A stretch of 35,269 bases of DNA from Collimonas sp. OK607 (GTDB lineage Bacteria; Pseudomonadota; Gammaproteobacteria; Burkholderiales; Burkholderiaceae_D). This document shows, one piece after another, positions 1-8,160 of the stretch (position 1 is the first letter of the stretch; every line of letters starts with the position of its first letter). The position numbers and the translations under genes are program-made. The stretch covers positions 1-35,269 of the forward strand of contig NZ_FOKF01000044.1 of NCBI RefSeq assembly GCF_900111995.1, in the 5' to 3' direction. The notes under the pieces are model-generated. The model was given only the letters and a program-made list of their open reading frames with translations. It made no database searches and was not told where the DNA came from.

Positions 1-34
1 GTTCAATCTGAGCCAGGATCAAACTCTTCAGTTC
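1..34 (-). rRNA. rrs: 16S ribosomal RNA, 5' end only (partial)
   Basis: The reverse complement of the first bases reads AGAGTTTGATCCTGGCTCAG, the universal start of bacterial 16S rRNA, followed by ATTGAAC. Counting back from the conserved GAAGAG puts the mature 5' end near position 34. The rest of the gene lies outside the window to the left, so only the 5' end of the rrn operon is present. Confidence 0.97.
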
Positions 35-344
35 AATCTCTGTTTTGTGGCATTGCTGCCTAGCATCTCTGCTATCGCTCACTCAAAATACTGACAGGCC
101 ACTTTCTCTCGAAAGCGCCTATTTTCTTCTTTTGTGAACATTTAATGTTTTAAGTTATACGCCAGCCACTTACATCAACAACGCTGCACTTCCATCAAAC
201 GCCCACACTTATCGACTGTTAATTGTTAAAGAACCTTCTACTTCGCGTCACCAGAACCCCGGTTCGCGTCGCTGTCAAATCGTTTTGTTTGTCAGCATCC
301 ACCGCCTTGAAGATCCGTTATTTCCGGTCTTGTCTGCAGCGGGG
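35..344 (-). other. rrn operon leader (pre-16S transcript)
   Basis: This 310-base stretch lies between the predicted rrn promoter and the 16S 5' end and holds no believable gene; open frames here are chance. It contains a boxA-type antitermination signal and, just before the mature end, a repeat of the AGATTGAAC that occurs inside the 16S start. It should be transcribed and removed during 16S maturation. Confidence 0.75.
224..235 (-). promoter_or_regulatory. boxA antitermination element of the rrn leader
   Basis: On the minus strand the sequence reads GGTTCTTTAACA, close to the rrn boxA consensus TGCTCTTTAACA. It sits about 190 bases before the 16S 5' end and downstream of the promoter, the usual place for the Nus-factor loading site that prevents Rho termination of untranslated rRNA. 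The assignment rests on motif and position only. Confidence 0.75.
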
Positions 345-350
345 AGGCGA

Positions 351-412
351 ACTATAGCAAGGGCATACTCGGCTTGCAAGTATTTTTTTCAAAAACCCAT
401 TTATTTTTTTCC
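351..412 (-). promoter_or_regulatory. rrn promoter with UP-element-like A/T tract
   Basis: On the minus strand a -35 TTGCAA (374-379) and a -10 TATAGT (351-356) are separated by 17 bases. Directly upstream (380-412) lie A/T runs of the kind that bind the alpha-subunit C-terminal domain as an UP element. Transcription would start near 344 and run into the 16S gene. The arrangement is typical of strong rrn P1 promoters; the start site is inferred. Confidence 0.65.
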
Positions 413-416
413 TGGA

Positions 417-445
417 CATAAAAAATGGGCCGCTAAGCGGCCCAT
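417..445 (-). terminator. Rho-independent terminator of the phasin gene
   Basis: A perfect 9-bp stem (425-433 pairing with 437-445, loop TAA), rich in GC at its core, is followed on the minus strand by TTTTT. It begins about 25 bases after the phasin stop codon. It separates phasin transcription from the rrn promoter immediately downstream on the same strand. Confidence 0.85.
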
Positions 446-470
446 CAAAATCCGTCACGTAAAAGCTTTA

Positions 471-1037
471 TTATTTCTTGTCGGCCTGCTTGACAGTTTT
501 TTCTGCCGCTTGCGAAAACTGGCTGGTGACCGTAGTCAGGTTGGTTTCCAGCGCTTCCGCCGCTTGTTTGGCGGTCTTGGTCAATTGCTCGTAGCCGGCG
601 TTGGCATTATCAAAGGCTGATTTCAGTATTGCTACCGCGCTTTCAGAACCGGCCGGTGCATTTTTTGCGACTTCGTTCAACAATCCTATTACCTTGCCAT
701 GGGCATTGGCAATTTGGGCTTCAGTAGTTTTAGTGAACTCAGCTTGGGTACCGGAGGCAATAGCAGCCAGGTGACGACCATAGGCCATCGCTTTTTCCGT
801 ATTCGGCTGCGCTTGTGCTGCGCTCAGCGCGAAAAATTCCTGCGGGTCTTTGGCGGAGAGCAGTTGCTTGGCTGCAACAGCGGACTCTGCCGCCGAAGCT
901 TTAGCGGCACCGAGGTTCAATTCGATCACTTTTGTGACGCCTTCGAGCGCTGTGCCGGTCAGCGCATTGATCATGGCGAGTTGGGCTTCGAAGTTTGCCT
1001 TGATAGCGGTCGAAAATTGTTCTGACATTGAAAACAT
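471..1037 (-). CDS. phaP: Phasin family protein (polyhydroxyalkanoate granule protein)
   Basis: The 188-residue product fits the phasin family: small, Ala/Gln-rich, almost entirely amphipathic helix, no signal peptide, and a Lys-rich tail (EKTVKQADKK). Phasins coat PHA/PHB granules, limit their size and stop other proteins binding the polymer surface. Recognisable features are the N-terminal block starting SEQFSTAIKANFEAQLAMIN and the central NTEKAMAYGRHLAAIASGTQ region. The first ATG is preceded by AAGGA at good spacing; a second Met at codon 4 is possible. The phaB gene lies just upstream on the same strand, which supports a role in PHB storage. A strong terminator follows the gene. Confidence 0.92.
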   Translation of the reverse strand: MFSMSEQFSTAIKANFEAQLAMINALTGTALEGVTKVIELNLGAAKASAAESAVAAKQLLSAKDPQEFFALSAAQAQPNTEKAMAYGRHLAAIASGTQAEFTKTTEAQIANAHGKVIGLLNEVAKNAPAGSESAVAILKSAFDNANAGYEQLTKTAKQAAEALETNLTTVTSQFSQAAEKTVKQADKK

Positions 1038-1152
1038 GGTTTTTTTCCTTGAGGTTCAATAGATACTTACTTCATACCAGCTGCGACCAATATTGGGCAC
1101 AGCAACAATTAAAGTGCGTTGCAGCCATGTATAACTACAATCAGTACGCACC

Positions 1153-1893
1153 TTAGGACATATGTTGGCCGCCATTGATGGCGATATTCGCCCCCGTCAC
1201 AAACGCGGCCTCATCTGCTGCAAGATAGGCGACCAAACCCGCGACTTCCTCTGGCTTTCCCAGGCGCCCCATTGGAATTTGCGGAATAATCTTGCTGTCG
1301 AGCACGTCCTGTGCAATCGCCATCACCATCTTGGTCCCGATATACCCGGGCGAAATAGTGTTCACCGTCACACCCTTGCGCGCTACTTCCAGCGCCAATG
1401 CTTTGGTAAATCCATGCATGCCGGCCTTGGCCGCCGCATAGTTGCTTTGCCCAAACGCACCTTTTTGCCCATTAACCGACGAGATATTGATAATGCGTCC
1501 CCAGCCGCGCTCGACCATGCCATCGCATACAGGCTTGGTCATGTTGAATACAGAATCGAGGTTGGTGTGCATCACAGCATCCCAGTCGGTCTTTTCCATT
1601 TTCTTGAAGGTCATGTCGCGCGTGATACCGGCGTTGTTGACCAGCACATCGACCGGGCCGATTTCCGTCTCGATGGTGCGGATGCATTCCCTGGCCGACT
1701 CGTAGTCAGCCACGTCGCAAGGATAGGCGCGAAACTGGTAACCTTGTCGGTCCATCGCTACCAGCCATTCGTTGGCTTTGGTATTGCCTGGCGAATAGGT
1801 CGTGATTACCCGATATCCCAGCGCTGCCAGCTTGATGCATACGGCTTCACCTAAACCGCCCATGCCGCCAGTCACTAATGCAAGTCTTGCCAC
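1153..1893 (-). CDS. phaB: Acetoacetyl-CoA reductase (PHB synthesis)
   Basis: The 246-residue protein is a short-chain dehydrogenase that reduces acetoacetyl-CoA to (R)-3-hydroxybutyryl-CoA with NADPH, the second step of polyhydroxybutyrate synthesis. Visible features are the nucleotide-binding TGGMGGLG (8-15), NNAG (86-89), and the catalytic Ser139, Tyr152 and Lys156 in the S...YxxxK pattern. Its length and the motifs MTFKKMEKTDW and NISSVNGQKGAFGQSNY match PhaB closely. The start is GTG at 1893, chosen because a full AGGAGG sits 7 bases upstream. It is followed by the phasin gene after 115 bases. PhaA and PhaC are not in the window, so the usual phaCAB operon is not formed here. Confidence 0.93.
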   Translation of the reverse strand: MARLALVTGGMGGLGEAVCIKLAALGYRVITTYSPGNTKANEWLVAMDRQGYQFRAYPCDVADYESARECIRTIETEIGPVDVLVNNAGITRDMTFKKMEKTDWDAVMHTNLDSVFNMTKPVCDGMVERGWGRIINISSVNGQKGAFGQSNYAAAKAGMHGFTKALALEVARKGVTVNTISPGYIGTKMVMAIAQDVLDSKIIPQIPMGRLGKPEEVAGLVAYLAADEAAFVTGANIAINGGQHMS

Positions 1894-1946
1894 GTTGCTG
1901 CCTCCTAATGTCTTGTTTTGTGATGCTGTTGAAAATGGCGCCGCCT

Positions 1947-1988
1947 ACTAAACACCCGGAGGTGCGAACTAAACAGACGGGTTTTAGT
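1947..1988. promoter_or_regulatory. Repeated ACTAAACA motif upstream of phaB
   Basis: ACTAAACA occurs at 1947-1954 and again at 1968-1975, exactly 21 bases apart (two helical turns). An inverted partner, GTTTTAGT, lies at 1981-1988. The set lies 54-95 bases upstream of the phaB start. It could be an operator for a repressor such as PhaR, but I do not recognise the motif, so this is only a candidate. Confidence 0.3.
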
Positions 1989-2070
1989 ATGGCCGTGACA
2001 CATTACATCCGTATGACACGATGCAGCGGCGAGAAGGGAAATTTGTAACGATGGGGTCACTTGGCTTGAA

Positions 2071-3150
2071 TTAAAACGTATGGCGAATACCTAGCGTAAC
2101 CTCGGTCTGATTCTGGTTTGCAAAGCCGCCGCCAACTGCGCCCGAATCTGCATTGACCAACGTTTCCGAGGCGCCATCTGCATTGTTCAGATAGGCCAGG
2201 TTAGCGATCAGGCTGGTACGTTTGGAAAGACTATATACACCCAGCAAACGATAAACCTTGCTGTTATTCGAAAGCGTCGTGTTTTTGCGGTACAGAACAT
2301 CGGCAGAAGCTGTAAAGACCGGTGTTACGATATAGTCCAAGCCGAGTTCGACGGCATTGGCCTTTCTCGCGCCAAGGCTGGAAATTGACTGGAACGTGCC
2401 TGGCCCGCCAATATGGCTATTGGCATATCCTAACCTGACCCTCGCCAGACCGAAGGTGTAGCTACCTCCCAGCGTTATCAGTTTATAGGTATTGCCGGTG
2501 TTATTCGTCGCAGCCCCATCCTTTTCATTGTCATAGGTTAGCGCAAAATAGAACGGTCCTTGGGTGTACTGGACTGCGGCGTTATACACGCTCCCGGCGG
2601 AAGTATTGTCTGCAACTTCACCTGCCGAATACATCAAGCCGGCCTTCAAGCCCTTGACTGTCGGCGTTACATATTTGATGATGTTGTTATAAATTTCGCT
2701 GACCGCATCAAACTCGGAGAATTTGAAGACCGCCCCGGAGTTGTATCCGCCCAAAAACACATTCCCGACCAGCCAGTCGTCGTTGAAATTCCATTGTTTA
2801 CCTACAGTCAAGGCGCCAAATCCGCCATCCAGTCCGACATAGGCGTTACGTGAAAAAAGCTGGCCTGTGGCAGACTGCGAACCGTTGGTCGGGTTGAAAC
2901 CAGCTTGCAAATTGAAGATCGCGTTCAGGCCATTGCCGAGGTCTTCCTTGCCCCGGAAGCCGATATTGGAAACACCCAAAATACTATTCACCGCGGATAG
3001 CTTGGATTGTGTACCGTCGCCGACATGGTTAACATAACTCAGGCCAGTATCGATAACACCCGATACCGCAACGGTCGTCTGTGCCATTACCGGGCAGGCA
3101 GCAGCACCGAATAGTGCTCCCGCCATACTGCGTTTGATTCTTTTTTTCAC
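2071..3150 (-). CDS. Gram-negative trimeric porin, Burkholderiales type
   Basis: The product is an outer-membrane general porin of the OmpC/PhoE-like family common in Burkholderiales. Its mature N terminus (QTTVAVSGVIDTGLSYVNHV), alternating beta-strand pattern, FNLQAGFNP, RNAYVGLDGGFGALTVGKQW and C-terminal phenylalanine (LGIRHTF) are all family hallmarks. The start chosen is GTG at 3150, because AGGGGA lies at correct spacing and it leaves a standard 23-residue signal peptide cleaved after VMA. A longer frame from TTG at 3177 is less likely. It begins 105 bases after the ammonia-lyase stop on the same strand with no clear terminator between, so it may be the last gene of the ureide operon and provide outer-membrane entry for the substrate. 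Confidence 0.9.
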   Translation of the reverse strand: MKKRIKRSMAGALFGAAACPVMAQTTVAVSGVIDTGLSYVNHVGDGTQSKLSAVNSILGVSNIGFRGKEDLGNGLNAIFNLQAGFNPTNGSQSATGQLFSRNAYVGLDGGFGALTVGKQWNFNDDWLVGNVFLGGYNSGAVFKFSEFDAVSEIYNNIIKYVTPTVKGLKAGLMYSAGEVADNTSAGSVYNAAVQYTQGPFYFALTYDNEKDGAATNNTGNTYKLITLGGSYTFGLARVRLGYANSHIGGPGTFQSISSLGARKANAVELGLDYIVTPVFTASADVLYRKNTTLSNNSKVYRLLGVYSLSKRTSLIANLAYLNNADGASETLVNADSGAVGGGFANQNQTEVTLGIRHTF

Positions 3151-3255
3151 TACTGTCCCCTTGAATTTTTTTATCAAATCGCAATAAATTGCTTTTGAAT
3201 TTTTATGTAGCGCGTCCGAAAATCTTTAACTTATTGAGAGTCCCCTATCTCAGTT

Positions 3256-4890
3256 TCATTGAGTGAATTTGCCAATGCTCTTTTCTACAGCCGTCCTCAC
3301 CGAACCGCTGACCACGAACGATTGCGCCACCACGATATCGTTGTGGAACCAGCGATCGCCTTCCAGGCAAGCCGGAATCTGACGACGGATTTCCTGATAC
3401 GCCGCTTGCGTACCCTTACCCAGCACGAAACCTGGCAACAGATCTTCCGTCATGGTCAATGCCTGCGCCGCCAGCAGCATCTCAACGCCGATGATGTATT
3501 GCGTATTGGCCACCACGGTTGCCGCCTTACGCGCACACCAGGTCGAGTTCGAGACGTGGTCTTCGCTATTGCCCTTGGCCGGAATGCTGTCGACGCTACC
3601 CGGCATGCACAGGGTGCGGTTTTCCATCACCAGCGAGCTCAGTGAGCATTGCACCACCGGATAACCGGTATTGACGCCACGCACACCGCTCATCAGATTG
3701 CGTGGCAAGCCCCACGACAAAGTCGGATCGATCAGACGTGCGACACGGCGTTCGCAGATGCTACCCAGATCGGTGATCGCCATCGCCAGCAGATCCATCG
3801 CTTGCGCCAGGTATTGGCCGTGGAAATTACCGCCGGAAATGATTTCGAAGCCGCCGCCTTCTTTATCAAAGATCAGCGGATTATCGGTCGCGGAGTTGAT
3901 TTCCTTGTCGACGATATTATCGATATAGTCCAGCGCATCGAATACCGGGCCATAAACCTGCGGCGCGCAACGCAGCGAGTACACATCCTGGATACGCGAG
4001 CTGTAAGGGATATCGGTACGGCGCGTTTCTTCCGGAAACTGCACGGCGCGCGCTTCATGCGTGGTACGGGTCGAACCGGACAGCAGATTGCGGATGATGG
4101 CGGCAGTCTTGATCTGGCCAGGATGCGGGCGGGCTTGCTGGATACGGTGATCGAAAGCGGCCATTTCAGCGCGCATCGCCTCCAAAGTCAGGCCCAGCGA
4201 CAGGCAGGCATCGCTCAGCAGATTGCGTGAATCATGCGCGACCAGCACTGCCACCGCCAGCGAAACGGTACAACCGTTGATCAGGGCCGAGGCATCCTTG
4301 GCTTTCAGATCGAACTTGACCGGACCGACGCCAGCCTTGGTGATCGCTTGCGGCGCGCTCATGCGCTGGCCTTGATACATCACTTCAGCTTCATCAAAAC
4401 CGGCAATCGCCGCCGCCAGGTAAGACAATGGCGCCAGATCGCCGGAAGCGCCGACCGAACCTTTTTGCGGCATGATCGGATGGATGCCGGCATTCAGGAA
4501 CGCCAGCAGGCGGTCGACTACTTCGACCCGTGGCGCCGAATAGTTGCTGGCAAATGCATTGGCGCGCAGCAGCATGGTGGCGCGGCTGACTTCTTCCGAG
4601 AACGGTTCCCCCATGCCGACGCAATGCGCCTTGATCATCTGGGTCTGGAACAACTCGATATTTTCAACCTTGATGCGGGTGTCTTTCAACAAACCGACGC
4701 CGGTGTTGAAGCTGTACATCATCGGCGCTTCATCGTGCATCCAGGTCGATTCGATATAGTCGCGGCTTTCTTTCAAGGCAGCGCGTGAAGAGTCGGCCAG
4801 CGTCACCGGCAGATGTGGCGCGCGGGCGACGTCGACTACTTGTTGCGCGGTCAGGTTGAAGCCGTCGATGGAGATATTTGTTTTCGTCAT
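3256..4890 (-). CDS. HutH-like aromatic amino acid ammonia-lyase (MIO enzyme)
   Basis: The 544-residue protein belongs to the histidine/phenylalanine/tyrosine ammonia-lyase family, which removes ammonia from an aromatic L-amino acid to give an aryl acrylate. The Ala148-Ser149-Gly150 triad in GSVGASGDLAPLSYLA would cyclise into the MIO electrophile, and Tyr59 lies in MYSFNTGVG at the catalytic lid position. IQDVYSLRCAPQV carries the conserved substrate Arg. Two positions differ from the usual HutH: NGCT instead of NGTQ at 205-208, and GNFHGQ where HutH has GNFH.E. No hutU, hutI or hutG lies nearby; the neighbours are ureide genes. Substrate is therefore open: histidine, another aromatic amino acid, or one released by the upstream amidohydrolase. 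It is safe as a family member; gene symbol withheld. Confidence 0.88.
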   Translation of the reverse strand: MTKTNISIDGFNLTAQQVVDVARAPHLPVTLADSSRAALKESRDYIESTWMHDEAPMMYSFNTGVGLLKDTRIKVENIELFQTQMIKAHCVGMGEPFSEEVSRATMLLRANAFASNYSAPRVEVVDRLLAFLNAGIHPIMPQKGSVGASGDLAPLSYLAAAIAGFDEAEVMYQGQRMSAPQAITKAGVGPVKFDLKAKDASALINGCTVSLAVAVLVAHDSRNLLSDACLSLGLTLEAMRAEMAAFDHRIQQARPHPGQIKTAAIIRNLLSGSTRTTHEARAVQFPEETRRTDIPYSSRIQDVYSLRCAPQVYGPVFDALDYIDNIVDKEINSATDNPLIFDKEGGGFEIISGGNFHGQYLAQAMDLLAMAITDLGSICERRVARLIDPTLSWGLPRNLMSGVRGVNTGYPVVQCSLSSLVMENRTLCMPGSVDSIPAKGNSEDHVSNSTWCARKAATVVANTQYIIGVEMLLAAQALTMTEDLLPGFVLGKGTQAAYQEIRRQIPACLEGDRWFHNDIVVAQSFVVSGSVRTAVEKSIGKFTQ

Positions 4891-4990
4891 TTTCTTTTCA
4901 GTTCAGAAGTTGTATGGCGGGTTGCGATCACAACCACCTGCGCAACCGCGTGAGGTATCGCTGTTCTGACACCAACACTGAGCGCCACAG

Positions 4991-6253
4991 TCATTTTTTA
5001 AAATTTTCTACAAAATTGGTGAAGACGTTGGCAGCCGTTTCTGCGTCTTCTACTGTCATGGTCTCTAGCGGATGATGAGAGATGCCGCCGTTGCCACAAC
5101 GCACAAACAGCATCGCGACATCTGCGATTGCAGCCATCGCCATGGCGTCATGCCCGGCGCCGGATGGCAGATACCGCACCGGCGTTCCGCAACGCTCGAC
5201 CGCCGCTGCCAGTTGCGCTTGCAGCCACGGAGCGCAAGGGACGCTAGGCGCCTCGTGCGTCTTGCGGGTCTGGATGATCACGTTACGGCGTTGTCCGATC
5301 TTTTCGATTTCAGCCAGAACGTCGGTCGTCGCACGCCGACGCACCGTATCCTCCCCAGCACGGATATCTATCGAAAAAATCGCCTTGCCCGGAACCACAT
5401 TCGCAGCACCATTCGGCACATTAAACTGGCCGACCGTGCCAACCAGTCCGGGTGTTCCGCTGCAACGCCGTTCTATGTACAAGCCGATTTCCGCTGCTGC
5501 CATGGCGGCGTCGCGACGCATGTCCATCGGCACGGTGCCAGCATGGCCGGCCAGGCCTTCAATCTCGACCATGAAGCGCGAGGCGCCGGAGATCGCGGTT
5601 ACGATTCCCACCGGCAGGTCTTCGCTAAGCAACATTGGACCCTGCTCGATATGGACTTCGACAAAAGCCAGTACCGATTCAGGTGCATAAGCCGCTTTCG
5701 CCAGGCCGACCGTATGGAAACCTGACGCCGCCATCACTTCCCGCATTGTGTGACCATCTTCATCACGGTTATCCAGCACCGCCATATCGAAGGTGCCGGC
5801 CGCCGCACGGCTGCCGAGCAGGGTCGCTTTGAAGCGCACGCCCTCCTCTTCGGCGAAACCGATGACTTCAAGTGCAAACGGGAAGCGCTTGCCTTCGGCA
5901 TTCCATCGCTGAACGCAGGCTATCGGCAGCAGGACGCCCAGATTGCCATCGAAAATGCCGCCGTTGCGTACAGAGTCAAAGTGCGATCCGGTCAAAAGCG
6001 CGGGGGCGCCTGGCGTCAGGCCTTCATAACGTCCGATGACATTGCCGGCCGCATCGCGTCGTACGCTCATACCCGCTGCGCACATCCAGTCGGCCAGCTG
6101 CGCCGCAGCACCGTGGTGGGCCGGCGTCAGATAGGTGCGGGTCATCATGCCCGCGGTTTCTGTATGGACGGCCAGCGCCTGGGCGTCGGACATAATGCAT
6201 TGGCCGATTTCGTTCGGATACTCTAGTGCCGAGTTAGACGATAACGTACTCAT
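4991..6253 (-). CDS. M20 amidohydrolase: allantoate amidohydrolase or N-carbamoyl-L-amino acid hydrolase
   Basis: The 420-residue protein belongs to the M20 group containing allantoate amidohydrolase (AllC/HpxK), N-carbamoyl-L-amino acid hydrolase (HyuC) and beta-ureidopropionase, all of which hydrolyse a ureido group. Metal ligands are visible: His91 in GSHFDS, Asp102 in GIFDGN, the Glu pair in FAEEEG (about 135-137), His in VHIEQGP and His393/394 in SHHPLE. LLGSRAAAGTF is the family helix start. It starts at ATG 6253 with a strong GGAGG and overlaps the end of the allantoinase gene by 4 bases, so the two are translationally coupled. With PuuE upstream, allantoate is the likeliest substrate; N-carbamoyl amino acids are the alternative. 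Confidence 0.85.
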   Translation of the reverse strand: MSTLSSNSALEYPNEIGQCIMSDAQALAVHTETAGMMTRTYLTPAHHGAAAQLADWMCAAGMSVRRDAAGNVIGRYEGLTPGAPALLTGSHFDSVRNGGIFDGNLGVLLPIACVQRWNAEGKRFPFALEVIGFAEEEGVRFKATLLGSRAAAGTFDMAVLDNRDEDGHTMREVMAASGFHTVGLAKAAYAPESVLAFVEVHIEQGPMLLSEDLPVGIVTAISGASRFMVEIEGLAGHAGTVPMDMRRDAAMAAAEIGLYIERRCSGTPGLVGTVGQFNVPNGAANVVPGKAIFSIDIRAGEDTVRRRATTDVLAEIEKIGQRRNVIIQTRKTHEAPSVPCAPWLQAQLAAAVERCGTPVRYLPSGAGHDAMAMAAIADVAMLFVRCGNGGISHHPLETMTVEDAETAANVFTNFVENFKK

Positions 6254-7197
6254 TTTGGGGCCTCCGACATCAGGTTAGCTGGGGGAAATGTATTGATCCA
6301 ATGACGCGCGATATCACTGCGGTGACAGATCCAGACCTGATCGTGTGCCTGCACGTAATCCAGGAAACGCTGCAGCGAACGCATCCGGCCGGGACGCCCA
6401 AGCAAGCGGCAGTGCATGCCGATGGACATCATTTTCGGTTCGGTTTCACCTTCGGCATAAAGCACATCGAAAGCATCTTTTAAATATTGAAAGAACTGAT
6501 CGCCATTATTGAATCCGGCCACCGTGGCAAAACGCATGTCGTTGGTATCGAGCGTATAAGGAATGACCAGATGTGGTTTGCTGCCGCCATCGCTGAGTTT
6601 GACGTCGGTCCAGAACGGCAAATCGTCGCCGTAATAATCGGAGTCGTACAGAAAACCGCCGTGCTCCACCACCAGTTTCCTGGTGTTCGGCGAATCGCGC
6701 CCGGTGTACCAGCCAAGCGGCGCCGCTCCGGTCAATTTTTTGATGATTTCCATGCCCATGCGCATATGCTCGCGTTCGGTAGCTTCGTCGAAATTCTGGT
6801 AATGGATCCAGCGTAAGCCGTGGCAGCAAATTTCATGCCCCAGATCGACAAAGGTTTGGGTCAGCTCCGGATGTCGTTCCAGCGCCATCGACACGCCAAA
6901 AATGGTCATTGGCAAACCGCGCCGCTCGAACTCCTTCAAAATCCGCCATACCCCGGCACGAGAGCCATATTCGTAGATGCTTTCCATGCTCATGTGCCGG
7001 TCTTCATACACGGCCCCGCCCACAATTTCAGACAGGAACTGTTCAGAAGTGCGATCACCATGCAGCACGCAATTTTCTCCGCCTTCCTCATAGTTCAGGA
7101 CGAATTGCAGCGCAACCCTGGCATTGCCTGGCCATTGCGGATTCGGTGGAGTGCGGCCATAACCGATCAGGTCGCGTGGATAATTATCTGTAATCAT
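6250..7197 (-). CDS. puuE: PuuE-type allantoinase (polysaccharide-deacetylase fold)
   Basis: The protein closely matches the metal-independent allantoinase PuuE, a member of the carbohydrate esterase 4/NodB fold that hydrolyses the hydantoin ring of allantoin to allantoate. Signature stretches include YPRDLIGYGRTPPNPQWPGN, FVLNYEEGGE, MSMESIYEYGSRAGVWRILK, EICCHGLRWI, PLGWYTGR and PHLVIPYTLDTNDMRF. The start is placed at ATG 7197 (315 residues) because PuuE proteins start a few residues before YPRD; an upstream GTG at 7206 adds only three residues. It lies 68 bases after the racemase and overlaps the amidohydrolase start. Unlike Zn-dependent AllB it belongs to a different superfamily, so the pathway follows the Pseudomonas/Klebsiella hpx style. 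Confidence 0.92.
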   Translation of the reverse strand: MITDNYPRDLIGYGRTPPNPQWPGNARVALQFVLNYEEGGENCVLHGDRTSEQFLSEIVGGAVYEDRHMSMESIYEYGSRAGVWRILKEFERRGLPMTIFGVSMALERHPELTQTFVDLGHEICCHGLRWIHYQNFDEATEREHMRMGMEIIKKLTGAAPLGWYTGRDSPNTRKLVVEHGGFLYDSDYYGDDLPFWTDVKLSDGGSKPHLVIPYTLDTNDMRFATVAGFNNGDQFFQYLKDAFDVLYAEGETEPKMMSIGMHCRLLGRPGRMRSLQRFLDYVQAHDQVWICHRSDIARHWINTFPPANLMSEAPK

Positions 7198-7265
7198 CAA
7201 TATCACTTAAAATTTAAATGGCTTGCAAAACAAAAGTAGTCAGCTGAAAACCTGGTGCCTGATGC

Positions 7266-8000
7266 TTAACTGCGTGAGAAATTTTCCAGCAAACCCGTAT
7301 ATGACTTCGATGGCGGTGTAGCCCAGTCGCCGCGCTTGCTGGTTCTCAGGCCAAGTTGAACCAGGCTTTCCACCAGCTTCACTGCCACCGTCACACCATC
7401 GATTACAGTGATGCCAAGCTCCTTCCCGATCGCTTCACAAAGGTCGGACATGCCAGCGCAACCGAGAACTATGCTGTCGGCTTTGTCTTCCTCCATCGCA
7501 CGACGGCATTCGTCGACAATGATGCGATAGGCGTCCGAACCGGGCTTTTCCAGATCAAGCACGCATAGCTCGCATGCCCGTACCTTGCGACAGAAGCGGC
7601 TCATGCCATAGATTTCAGCAAGATGCCACGCGATTCCACAGGTCCGCTCCAGCGTGGTGACCACACTGAATCCGGTGCCGATCAGGCTCGCTGCATGCAT
7701 CGCTGCTTCAGCGATACCGATCACGGGACCGCGCGCCGCTTCACGTGCGGCATATAGCCCCGGGTCGCCGAAGCAGGCAATCACATAACCATCGACACCA
7801 TCGGCCTCGCCCAGCCGGATTTCATCGAGAATGCCAGGCACGCTCAGCGCCTCGTCGTAATAGCTTTCGATGGATGCCGGCCCCATGCTCGGACTGACCG
7901 CCACGATTTCCGTACCGGCGGCAGCCACTTGACGGGCGCTATGGCCGATTTTCTCGGTCATGCTCCAGGTCGTATTTGGATTGATGATTTTAATTTTCAT
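7266..8000 (-). CDS. Asp/Glu/hydantoin racemase family protein, allantoin-racemase-like
   Basis: This is a cofactor-independent two-cysteine racemase of the Asp/Glu/hydantoin family. Catalytic cysteines are Cys76 in ACFGDPGL and Cys181 in LGCAGM, counting from the chosen start. The N-terminal IKIINPNTT and SMGPASIESYYDEAL resemble hydantoin racemase and the allantoin racemase HpxA, which interconverts allantoin or hydantoin enantiomers so that a stereospecific hydrolase can use both. The start is ATG 8000, with AGG about 8 bases upstream and the family N terminus right after it; a longer frame to 8063 adds 21 residues with no similarity. It lies between permease and allantoinase, which fits a role in cyclic-ureide use. 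Confidence 0.87.
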   Translation of the reverse strand: MKIKIINPNTTWSMTEKIGHSARQVAAAGTEIVAVSPSMGPASIESYYDEALSVPGILDEIRLGEADGVDGYVIACFGDPGLYAAREAARGPVIGIAEAAMHAASLIGTGFSVVTTLERTCGIAWHLAEIYGMSRFCRKVRACELCVLDLEKPGSDAYRIIVDECRRAMEEDKADSIVLGCAGMSDLCEAIGKELGITVIDGVTVAVKLVESLVQLGLRTSKRGDWATPPSKSYTGLLENFSRS

Positions 8001-8160
8001 ATTTGAACCTGAATAATTTAGGTGACTCACCGCCGGGAAGAATAGCGGCGGCAGTCGATGCACTAAATGTGGCAGTCGACAATCGCGTCTGATTCAGAAA
8101 CACTTTGTAGAAACACCTCGTGCGCGCGGCATAATCAGCCGCGCACGGTCGATCGTGGTT

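Noticed and set aside
285-620. 111-codon plus-strand frame in the rrn leader and phasin region
   Set aside because: It is antisense to the rrn promoter and phasin gene, with no domain or ribosome-binding site.
3649-4788. Long plus-strand frames opposite the ammonia-lyase gene
   Set aside because: They are antisense shadows of a high-GC gene; composition is rich in Arg and His and no family is recognisable.
8001-8063. 21-residue extension of the racemase
   Set aside because: The family starts at the IKIINPNT region, and ATG 8000 has its own AGG at correct spacing.
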